Origin: Flavobacteriaceae bacterium
GTDB taxonomy: Bacteria; Bacteroidota; Bacteroidia; Flavobacteriales; Flavobacteriaceae
NCBI GenBank assembly: GCA_015490835.1
Contig: WFXA01000174.1
Location: 1 to 36,010 of the forward strand
DNA: 36,010 bases
Direction of reading: 5' to 3'
The notes beneath the pieces are model-generated. The model worked only from the letters and a program-made list of their open reading frames with translations. It had not been told where the DNA came from and did not search any database. Position numbers and translations under genes: made by a program. Shown piece by piece: positions 1 to 8,372 of this stretch (position 1 is its first letter; each line of letters opens with the position of its first letter).

Positions 1-1502
1 GCTCTTATTAGGCGTTCTTTGGTTATATCAAAAATGGTAGGTTTTGCTACTTTTAACTCGTTTTTTACAAAATCGTAAGCCGTTTTATTGTTTTTTTGGT
101 TTATGAGTTCAGGTAGTTGTGCTAAAATAAATTTTCTATTTCCGCCATCTTCCGCATTTAGTTGCATTACGGCATCTGCTGTTGTTCCTGAACCTGCGAA
201 GAAATCTAGGATTATAAAATTTTGTTCAGCAATTATATTGATAAAATAAGTAATTAATCCAACTGGTTTTGGATTGGAAAAATATTTTTTTTTATCAAAC
301 AATCTTCCAAAATCAGAGCTACCTTTTTGATTAATTGGTTCTAGTATAAGATTTGAAAAAGCGCGACCGAAATCTTGTCTTATATTTCCTTCATTATCAA
401 CATTTTGATATACTTTGTATTTAATTGTATATTTAGACCCCTTGCTTTTGTCAGATTTTACGAATTCTAAAAATTTGTTTTGTAGTCCCCATTTTATTTT
501 ATCTTTATTCCATTTCCAAATCCAACCATCATTAACAAATTCAGAACGACCATTTGGAAATATAATTCCCCCATCAGGTGCTTCAATTCCAAAATTCATT
601 GAGTCAGAATATTGTAAGCCACCCCTATCAAGCGTATCCAAATAATATTTTCCGCGAGTATTAACAAATTCATCAATTAATCTAAAACGTGATTGATTAA
701 TTGAATCTATATCCCGATTCCAAATACCATTATTGATTGTGGTGGGATGATTTTTCGAATATAGTAATATTGATTCTGTAATATTTGCAATGTCTTTTGC
801 ATCATTTGCTCCTGTTTTTTTACGCCATACAAATTCACTTACAAAATTCTCCTCCCCAAAAACTTCATCCATCAAAAGGCGTAGTTGTGCCACTTCATTA
901 TCATCAATAGAAATAAAAATAACGCCATCTTCTTTTAGCAGTTGTTTTGCAATATAAAGCCTTGGATACATAAAAGTGAGCCAAGCAGAATGGCTGTTGC
1001 TTTTGCTTTGGGTAAAGTCTAAAATGCGTTTGGCACGTTCTTCACTTATTCCTGCCAATTCTTGCAGTTCGTCAACAGTAAATTTTCTGTCGTCTTGATA
1101 TACAAAACCGTCACTGCCTGTGTTGTAAGGAGGATCAATGTATATCATTTTTATTTTTTCGTAATAGGCATTTGATAAGTGCTTTAGCACTTCGAGATTA
1201 TCGCCTTTTATCAGTAAGTTTTCAGAGTTTTTGTTTTCTTTTTTTTGGTTAAAAGTTTCATCTTCTTTTAAAAGGGTAGTGGTTTCGTCTGTTGCGAGAA
1301 GACGAGCATAAGATTTTCCGAGCCAATCCATTCCGTAACTTTCTTTTGAAAAGTTAATTTCGGTTGCAGAAAGTTGTTTTTTAAACTTTTCAAAATCAAA
1401 ATTTCCACCTTTGTCAAAACATTGAGGGAAATGTTTTTTTAGTGTTTCCAAATCTTTATTTGGTGGTGTTATATTACCCGTAATTATTTGTTCTTTATAC
1501 AT
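1..1502 (-). CDS. Type III restriction-modification-like site-specific DNA adenine methyltransferase (Mod), 3' end truncated by the window edge
   Basis: Hand translation from ATG (complement of 1500-1502) stays open to position 1: MYKEQIITGNITPPNKDLETLKKHFPQCFDKGG...KMIYIDPPYNTGSDGFVYQDDRKF...ILDFFAGSGTTADAVMQLNAEDGGNRKFILAQLPE...IFDITKERLIR. DPPY motif precedes FxGxG, the beta-class order typical of Type III Mod. Not in the ORF track because it has no stop inside the window. Confidence 0.9.
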   Translation of the reverse strand, partial: MYKEQIITGNITPPNKDLETLKKHFPQCFDKGGNFDFEKFKKQLSATEINFSKESYGMDWLGKSYARLLATDETTTLLKEDETFNQKKENKNSENLLIKGDNLEVLKHLSNAYYEKIKMIYIDPPYNTGSDGFVYQDDRKFTVDELQELAGISEERAKRILDFTQSKSNSHSAWLTFMYPRLYIAKQLLKEDGVIFISIDDNEVAQLRLLMDEVFGEENFVSEFVWRKKTGANDAKDIANITESILLYSKNHPTTINNGIWNRDIDSINQSRFRLIDEFVNTRGKYYLDTLDRGGLQYSDSMNFGIEAPDGGIIFPNGRSEFVNDGWIWKWNKDKIKWGLQNKFLEFVKSDKSKGSKYTIKYKVYQNVDNEGNIRQDFGRAFSNLILEPINQKGSSDFGRLFDKKKYFSNPKPVGLITYFINIIAEQNFIILDFFAGSGTTADAVMQLNAEDGGNRKFILAQLPELINQKNNKTAYDFVKNELKVAKPTIFDITKERLIR

Positions 1503-1781
1503 GTTTTAGGCATTCGTTATAAAAACCAAAAATAACGGATTTTTATTGAATGCCTTTTATTTTAAAATGATTTATTTTACTATCTGTTGTAGGTTTTTGT
1601 AAGCGTTGCAAAAAAAACAAACCCACTTGTAGAACAAACAGGTGTGTATTTTGTGCAGCTGGCTTTTTCTTTTTAGTAGGATTTTTTAGTAGGGGCTTGT
1701 GGTAACTATCCCCACAAAAGCTACCAACAAGCAGTTGCTTTTACAGTCTATTTAAAATTGTTTTTTTTAGTTAAAACTATA

Positions 1782-2900
1782 TTAGTTTCCTAACATTACC
1801 GGCATAACGAGCATGGTAACCATTTCGCCTTCATGCATTCCGTCGGCTGGAGTTAGTATTCCGGCACGACTGGGAAGCGACATTTCTAACACAATTTGTT
1901 CGCTATTAAGGTTGTTAAGCATCTCGGTAAGAAAACGAGAGTTAAATCCTATTTGCATATCGTCTCCTTGATAATCGCAGGTTAAACGTTCTTCGGCTTT
2001 ATTGCTGTAATCTATATCTTCTGCCGAAATATTTAATTCGGCGCCGGCAATTTTAAGACGGATTTGATGCGTGGTTTTATTTGAGAAAATAGAAACCCTA
2101 CGAACCGAGTTTAAAAATAAATTCCGATCTATAGTAAGTTTGTTAGGATTTTCTTTCGGGATAACCGCTTCATAGTTCGGGTACTTTCCGTCAATTAAAC
2201 GACATATTAACTGGGTGTTATCAAAACTAAATTTTGCATTAGAATCGTTATACTCAATAGTTACATCCTCTTCGCTTCCGGTTAGAATTCCTTTTAACAA
2301 GTTTAGCGGTTTTTTAGGCATTATAAATTCGGCTGTTTGCGAAGCCTGTAAATCATTTCTGGTGTATTTTACCAATTTATGTGCATCGGTAGCAACAAAG
2401 GTTAAGCTTTCGGTGCTAAATTGAAAAAACACACCGCTCATTACCGGACGTAAATCGTCGTTTCCGGCAGCAAAAATGGTTTTTGAAACAGCCGTTGCCA
2501 ATACATCTCCGGGAAGGGTTGTTTTGCTTGGGTCTTGCAACTCAATACTGGCAGGAAAATCTTCGGCATTTGCATACGCCAAAGCGTATTTACCATGACT
2601 GGAACTAATCTCGATAGTATTGTTCTCTTCAATTGTAAAAGTAAGCGGTTGTTCGGCAAATGTTTTTAAGGTATCTAAAAGTAATCTGGCAGGAATACAA
2701 ACAGCTCCTTTATGATCGCCCTCTACATCTAGTTCTGCCGAAATGGTGGTTTCTAAATCGGATGCAGAAACGGTTAACCGGTTTCCATCAAGTGAAAATA
2801 AAAAATTATCTAAAATAGGTAGCGTATTGTTGTTGTTAATAATACCTCCTAATACTTGTAATTGCTTTAATAAATACGAACTCGATACAATAAATTTCAT
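1782..2900 (-). CDS. dnaN: DNA polymerase III subunit beta (sliding clamp)
   Basis: 372 aa; MKFIVSSSYLLKQLQVLGGIINNNNTLPILDNFLF... and C-terminal MVTMLVMPVML typical of DnaN. Confidence 0.97.
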   Translation of the reverse strand: MKFIVSSSYLLKQLQVLGGIINNNNTLPILDNFLFSLDGNRLTVSASDLETTISAELDVEGDHKGAVCIPARLLLDTLKTFAEQPLTFTIEENNTIEISSSHGKYALAYANAEDFPASIELQDPSKTTLPGDVLATAVSKTIFAAGNDDLRPVMSGVFFQFSTESLTFVATDAHKLVKYTRNDLQASQTAEFIMPKKPLNLLKGILTGSEEDVTIEYNDSNAKFSFDNTQLICRLIDGKYPNYEAVIPKENPNKLTIDRNLFLNSVRRVSIFSNKTTHQIRLKIAGAELNISAEDIDYSNKAEERLTCDYQGDDMQIGFNSRFLTEMLNNLNSEQIVLEMSLPSRAGILTPADGMHEGEMVTMLVMPVMLGN

Positions 2901-2938
2901 GCTCCGTTTACAGTTTTGTTATTATAAATTTTGATTTA

Positions 2939-2971
2939 CAAATATATTTTAAAATAATGGTATTATACCAA
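2939..2971 (-). promoter_or_regulatory. Bacteroidota-type promoter upstream of dnaN
   Basis: Minus strand TTG (2971-2969), N22, TATATTTG (2946-2939); matches TTG-N(17-23)-TAnnTTTG. Confidence 0.55.
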
Positions 2972-3087
2972 CGTTGCCGAAAAATTATTAACAAGAAAGT
3001 TTGATAAATAAAACGGTATCGAAAACCTTGCAACGGGATGTGTTTAGAAAAAATTAAATGCGTACTTTTGAAACTAAAATATACCCA

Positions 3088-4149
3088 ATGAAGCATCTTA
3101 CTTTTTTACTCCTTATTTTTACCTTTTCTGCCTGTAATGACAAACCAAAAAAAACAGAAACTAAAACTCGTAGTATTGTTAAACAGAAAGAAACAAATCA
3201 ATCCGATTTCACCGCAGTTTTTGCCAGTTGCAACGATCAAAAAATGGAGCAACCGCTCTGGAAACCTATTTTAGAAACCCATCCGGACGTTTTTGTTTGG
3301 GGAGGCGATAATATTTATGCAGATACAAAAGATACTACCAAAATGAAACAGGATTATGCCTTGTTACTAGCAAATCCGGACTATAATAAACTCTCAAAAC
3401 AAACAAAAATAATAGGTACTTGGGACGATCACGATTATGGTATTAACGACGGTGGTAAAGAATGGGAGATTAAAGCCGATGCACAAAAAGTCTTTTTGGA
3501 TTTTTTAAAAGTACCTAAAGAGAGTCCCAGACGCAAGCAAGAAGGAATTTATACTGCCGAGGTTTTTGAAACGCCAAAAGGAAAAATTAAAATCATACTA
3601 TTAGATACAAGATATTTTAGAACCGGATTAAAAAAGAGCAACGTAAGAGGAAGACGCTACGAACCTTGGAATAAAAATCATAAAGGGACTATTTTGGGAG
3701 AAAAACAATGGGAATGGCTTGCTAAAGAATTGCAAGACACAACGGCAACTTTTACGGTACTAAACAGCAGTATTCAAGTTTTGTCCAGCGAACACGGATG
3801 GGAGCGTTGGGCTACGTTTCCCAATGAATTGGAAAAATTAAAACAAACCATAAAAAATGCAACTTCAAAAAATATTTTTATTATTAGCGGCGATAGACAT
3901 TTAGCAGAATTTTCGGTAGATAGAGTAGAAGGACTTCCTTACGAATTGGTAGATTTTACAACTAGTGGTTTAACAAAGACATTTCCCGATAATCCGGATG
4001 AATTAAACGCACTTCGAAAAGGAAAACAAGTTAAACAATTAAATTTTGGTGTTGTTTATTTTAATTTTGAAAAACAACAGGTAAAAATGGAAATAAGAGG
4101 AAAAGATAACACCCTTTATGAAACCTATACATTGGATTTTAAAAAATAA
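3088..4149 (+). CDS. PhoD-like alkaline phosphatase / metallophosphatase lipoprotein
   Basis: GGDNIYAD, GTWDDHDYG and SGDRHLAEFS metallophosphatase motifs; lipobox FSAC after MKHLTFLLLIFTFSAC. ORF track start 3058 lies upstream of a TACTTTTG -7-like element at 3063-3070, so ATG 3088 is preferred. Confidence 0.88.
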   Translation: MKHLTFLLLIFTFSACNDKPKKTETKTRSIVKQKETNQSDFTAVFASCNDQKMEQPLWKPILETHPDVFVWGGDNIYADTKDTTKMKQDYALLLANPDYNKLSKQTKIIGTWDDHDYGINDGGKEWEIKADAQKVFLDFLKVPKESPRRKQEGIYTAEVFETPKGKIKIILLDTRYFRTGLKKSNVRGRRYEPWNKNHKGTILGEKQWEWLAKELQDTTATFTVLNSSIQVLSSEHGWERWATFPNELEKLKQTIKNATSKNIFIISGDRHLAEFSVDRVEGLPYELVDFTTSGLTKTFPDNPDELNALRKGKQVKQLNFGVVYFNFEKQQVKMEIRGKDNTLYETYTLDFKK

Positions 4150-4184
4150 ACCGGTATCTTTATTCAAAAAAAAATAAGAATGTA

Positions 4185-5114
4185 ATGAAGTTAGTTTATA
4201 AATTAGGAATTGGGGTTTTAATAGTAGGAGGAATATACGCTTCGATACAAGCAGTGCAAAACCCGCCAACCGACGATATATTAGAAAAAAAATTAGTAAA
4301 CGATTACAATGTTTATGCCTTGCCATTACCGCAAGAAATAGATTTTTGTGGCGAACCGGTTCCGTTAAACAATCCGGATATTAGAGAACGCTTAGACAGG
4401 GAGTTGTTAGTTAACACCTATTGGCAATCTAACGGATTGTTGCTGATTAAAAGGGCAAATAAATATTTTCCTATCATAGAACCACTATTAAAAAAGTACG
4501 GATTGCCCGACGATTTTAAATACCTCGTTGTAGCCGAGAGTGGTCTTGAAAATAACAAGTCGCCGGCAGGAGCAGCCGGTTTTTGGCACTTTTTAAAAAG
4601 TACCGGAAAAGAATACGGTTTAGAAATAAACTCTTATGTAGATGAGCGTTATAACTTAGAGTTAGCAACAAAAGTTGCTGCAAAATATTTAAAAAACTCT
4701 AAAAACAAATTCGGAACTTGGACATTGGCTGCCGCTGCTTACAATGCAGGAAACGCCGGAATTCAAAAACAAATAGACAGGCAGGGCGTAAATACATATT
4801 ACGATTTGTTGCTAAATCAAGAAACCAGTAGGTACGTATTTAGAATTTTGGCATTTAAAGAAATTTTATCGAACCCGCAAAAATACGGATTTAACTTTCG
4901 TGAAAAAGATTTGTACCAACCCATTCCCACTTATTCGGTTAAGGTTGACACGCCCGTTACCGATTTTGCAAAATTTGCACAACGTTACGGAATAAATTAT
5001 AAGATATTAAAACTTCACAACCCTTGGCTACGTGATACGTTTTTAAAAAATGCTTCGGGTAAATCGTATTTTATACAAATTCCCAAACAAGGTTATTATA
5101 ATGCAGGACAATAA
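4185..5114 (+). CDS. Lytic transglycosylase, SLT domain (MltD-like)
   Basis: VAESGLENNKSPAGAAGFWHFLKSTGKEYGLEI...LAAAAYNAGNAGI SLT motifs with catalytic Glu in AESGLE. Confidence 0.88.
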   Translation: MKLVYKLGIGVLIVGGIYASIQAVQNPPTDDILEKKLVNDYNVYALPLPQEIDFCGEPVPLNNPDIRERLDRELLVNTYWQSNGLLLIKRANKYFPIIEPLLKKYGLPDDFKYLVVAESGLENNKSPAGAAGFWHFLKSTGKEYGLEINSYVDERYNLELATKVAAKYLKNSKNKFGTWTLAAAAYNAGNAGIQKQIDRQGVNTYYDLLLNQETSRYVFRILAFKEILSNPQKYGFNFREKDLYQPIPTYSVKVDTPVTDFAKFAQRYGINYKILKLHNPWLRDTFLKNASGKSYFIQIPKQGYYNAGQ

Positions 5115-5487
5115 AAAAATGAGCATTTCTACTCTTTTAATTTTGGTACTTATAGGTTTGTTAGCAGGATTTGTAAGCGGATTGTTAGGTATTGGCGGTG
5201 GTGTTGTTATTGTTCCGTTAATGATGTTGATTTTTGGATCTTCGCAACTCGAAGCGCAAGGAACGAGTTTGGCAGTATTAGCAGTACCGGTTACGTTTTT
5301 AGCGGCATACGGTTATTACACCGAAGGATATCTAAATTGGAAATATGCCCTCGCCATTGCTGTTACTTTTGTGATAGGCGGTTATTTAGGTTCTAAATTG
5401 GCAATTTCAATTCCAAAAGAGTTGCTAAAAAAAATATTTGCAATTGCACTTATTATTGTTGCTATAAAAATGCTTTTCGGTAAATAA
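5101..5487 (+). CDS. TauE/SafE family sulfite exporter-like membrane protein, half-size
   Basis: LLAGFVSGLLGIGGGVVIVPLMMLIFG motif; about 129 aa from ATG 5101; overlaps the previous CDS by 14 nt. Confidence 0.8.
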   Translation: MQDNKKMSISTLLILVLIGLLAGFVSGLLGIGGGVVIVPLMMLIFGSSQLEAQGTSLAVLAVPVTFLAAYGYYTEGYLNWKYALAIAVTFVIGGYLGSKLAISIPKELLKKIFAIALIIVAIKMLFGK

Positions 5488-5512
5488 TTGAGTAAGAAAA
5501 GATTGTTCTGCA

Positions 5513-6220
5513 CTATTCTTTTAAAACATAATTGTTTTGAGTCCCTTCAAAGTTTTTCAACAGCGAAATACCGTTGTAAAAAGCGGTATAATTTAATTCA
5601 AAAGAGAGTTCGTATTTCTCGTTAAAAGGATGTAAAACACCTCTTCTTACATCTACAATTTTTTTGTTTTCATCTATAAAGAAAGAGGTAGGAAAACCTA
5701 AGGTGTGCTTTAGGGTTTGAATAATATGATTACTGCTATTTTCATCTTCATTCACATAAACAATTGTAATATGACGAGAATAGTTTTTGGCAACTTTACG
5801 TACCGCTTTCTTAGTGTCCCAAAACAGTACAACAAAATCAATATCTTTATAATAGTTATTGGCTATTTCATTTAAAGCAGGAATTTCTCCGGTACCGGGC
5901 GTACACCAAGAAGCATAGGTCATTAAAAAAATCGGTTTTTTAAAATCATACATTTCAATCCGCTTACCCGAAAGTTTTTTAACCTTAAAATCATCTAAAT
6001 AACTTCCATTAACAACATTTTTTATCAGCGAATCAAATAGAAATTCAGCTTTTTCATAGTCCTTTTCAAAATAAGCTCTATCAGACTTTATCGAGTAATT
6101 CTTGAAACTTTTACCCAACCGAATAGACAAAAAAGACTCGTCCGGTATGACGGTATTTTGGCATATCGCTGAAAAAGAAATCAATAAGAAGTATAAAAGT
6201 AGTTTTCTACTCATACACAT
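5513..6220 (-). CDS. TlpA/redoxin-like thioredoxin-fold secreted protein
   Basis: Signal peptide; FLMTYASWCTPGTGEIPALNEIANNYYKDIDFVVLFWD...TLGFPTSFFIDENKKIVDVRRG (cis-Pro FPTSF). Confidence 0.8.
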   Translation of the reverse strand: MCMSRKLLLYFLLISFSAICQNTVIPDESFLSIRLGKSFKNYSIKSDRAYFEKDYEKAEFLFDSLIKNVVNGSYLDDFKVKKLSGKRIEMYDFKKPIFLMTYASWCTPGTGEIPALNEIANNYYKDIDFVVLFWDTKKAVRKVAKNYSRHITIVYVNEDENSSNHIIQTLKHTLGFPTSFFIDENKKIVDVRRGVLHPFNEKYELSFELNYTAFYNGISLLKNFEGTQNNYVLKE

Positions 6221-6491
6221 TTGGTTTTGTTAGTTAGACTGCAAATATACAAAAAGGTTGCTTTAGTTACTGCTTAAAATCATATAAAATTATTAAAATC
6301 AATTGTTTATACAAAGTTGTCTAACAAAAATCCGTTTATTTATTAAATTAAAACAAAGAAAAACCCTGTAAAAAGAAATAGAAAAACCCTGTAGCTGACA
6401 AAAATCAGCGTTTAATCACATAACTAATATTATCTTAGCTTTTTATTTGTGCAAAAAGATTTCTAATCAATAAATTGCAAACACATACGGT

Positions 6492-8372
6492 ATGGGCGAT
6501 CAAAAAGTAAATAAAATTAAAGGAAAACATACAAAAGCAAGGTTTACACAACATTTGTTAGAAGACTTAAAAGCATTGGATTATATGCTTAAAAACAACT
6601 TGTTTGATGACGATACAATTCGTATTGGTGCCGAGCAGGAATTTTGTTTGGTAAATCAAGATTGGAGACCCTCTAAAAAAGCCTTAACTATTTTAAAAAA
6701 TATTGATGACCCTCATTTTACTACCGAAATTGCAAAATATAACCTAGAGCTTAACTTAGATCCTGTAGTATTAACAAAAAATGCTTTCAGTAAGGTTGAA
6801 AACCAATTAGCTAAGTTACTTCAAAAAGCAAAAAATAAGGCTGCTATTGCCCAAAACAGAATTGTTTTAACCGGAATTTTACCCACTATTACCAAAAACG
6901 AATTGCAACTGGATTATATGACCCCTAAACCTCGATACTATTTATTAAACAAAATGCTTAAAGCGTTGCGAGGTGGCGACTTTAGATTGCATATTCGTGG
7001 CGTAGATGAGCTAAATAACGTACACGATTCGGTTTTGTTTGAAGGTTGCAATACCAGTTTTCAAATGCACTTGCAAATTCCTTCGTACGACTTTATTGCC
7101 AGTTACAATTGGGCTTTGGCAATTTCGGGAGTGGTGTTAAGTATGTGTGTAAATTCGCCATTGTTACTAGGACGAGAGTTGTGGAGCGAAACACGTATTG
7201 CCTTATTTAAACAAAGTATCGATACGCGTAAATCTTCGTATGTTTTAAAAAACCAAGAAGCAAGAGTGGCGTTTGGTAACAATAGCTGGGCTGAAGGTAA
7301 CATTGTTGAAATATATAAAAACCTTATCGCACAACATGACAATATTGTTACTAAAACTATTTCTGCTAACTCACTTGAAGAAATTAAAAACGGAAATACT
7401 CCAAAACTGGAAGCCCTATGTACTTTTAACGGAACTATTTATAGATGGAATCGAGCATGCTATGGAGTAACAAACGGAAAGCCACACTTACGAATTGAAA
7501 ACAGATACATTCCCTCCGGTCCCTCTATAAAAGATGAAATGGCTAACTTTGCTTTTTGGGTGGGTTTAATGATGGGAAGACCCAAAAAATATAATGCTAT
7601 GCAAAAAGTGATGGATTTTAGAGATGCCAAAGCAAATTTCATTAAAGCGGCTCGATACGGAAAAGAAAGCCTGCTCTTTTGGGATAATACTTACGTTCCG
7701 GCTTCAGATTTGGTGTTACATAAATTTTTACCAATTGCAAAATCCGGTTTGCAAAAAATGAATATCGATGACCAAAGTATAAACGAATTATTAGGCATTA
7801 TTGAAAAACGTGCAAAAACACAAACAGGTGCAGAATGGATGATAACGAACTATCGTAAACTTTTAAAAAACAACAAACCCGATGATTCGCTTCAAATTTT
7901 AACAAAATCTATTTATGATTTTCAAAAAAATAACACTCCGGTCTCCCAATGGCGAATGTTACAGGATAACGAAAAATTAGATGCAAAAAAAAATACAGAA
8001 GTAGCACATATTATGACAACCCGACTTTTTGTAGTACATAAAAACGATTTGGCTTTACTGGCAACGAGCATTATGAAATGGAAAAACATTCATCACGTTC
8101 CGGTAGAGAGTAAAAAAGGAAAATTAGTAGGTTTACTTACTTGGAAACATTTATTGAAATTTCAAGAAAAACAAAAATCAACTGCATTAAATCATTATTT
8201 CGTCAAAGATATTATGGTAAAAAAAGTAATAACCGTTACACCACAAACAAGCATTAAAAAAGCAGTAACATTAATGAAAAAACACCAAATAGGATGTTTG
8301 CCGGTGATACAAAAAAAATACTTGGTAGGAATAATCACAGCAAAAGATTTAATCGAAGCATCCTATGCGTAA
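6492..8372 (+). CDS. Glutamate-cysteine ligase family 2 (GCS2)-like domain with C-terminal CBS-domain pair
   Basis: N-terminal RIGAEQEFCLVNQDWRPSKKALTILK and related GCS2-type motifs; C-terminal two CBS repeats (VAHIMTTRLFVVHKND...; VKDIMVKKVITVTPQTS...GCLPVIQKKYLVGIITAKDLI). Confidence 0.85.
   Translation: MGDQKVNKIKGKHTKARFTQHLLEDLKALDYMLKNNLFDDDTIRIGAEQEFCLVNQDWRPSKKALTILKNIDDPHFTTEIAKYNLELNLDPVVLTKNAFSKVENQLAKLLQKAKNKAAIAQNRIVLTGILPTITKNELQLDYMTPKPRYYLLNKMLKALRGGDFRLHIRGVDELNNVHDSVLFEGCNTSFQMHLQIPSYDFIASYNWALAISGVVLSMCVNSPLLLGRELWSETRIALFKQSIDTRKSSYVLKNQEARVAFGNNSWAEGNIVEIYKNLIAQHDNIVTKTISANSLEEIKNGNTPKLEALCTFNGTIYRWNRACYGVTNGKPHLRIENRYIPSGPSIKDEMANFAFWVGLMMGRPKKYNAMQKVMDFRDAKANFIKAARYGKESLLFWDNTYVPASDLVLHKFLPIAKSGLQKMNIDDQSINELLGIIEKRAKTQTGAEWMITNYRKLLKNNKPDDSLQILTKSIYDFQKNNTPVSQWRMLQDNEKLDAKKNTEVAHIMTTRLFVVHKNDLALLATSIMKWKNIHHVPVESKKGKLVGLLTWKHLLKFQEKQKSTALNHYFVKDIMVKKVITVTPQTSIKKAVTLMKKHQIGCLPVIQKKYLVGIITAKDLIEASYA

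Noticed and set aside
415-645. 76-aa plus-strand ORF
   Set aside because: Antisense to the continuous minus-strand methyltransferase reading frame; no recognisable protein.
4039-4326. 95-aa minus-strand ORF
   Set aside because: Straddles the 3' end of the phosphatase gene and the 5' end of the transglycosylase gene in antisense; low-complexity translation.
7985-7993. A9 tract in the GCS2-CBS gene as a phase-variation site
   Set aside because: Homopolymers of this length occur by chance in this AT-rich genome, and the gene looks metabolic; used instead as a caution for the mod tracts.
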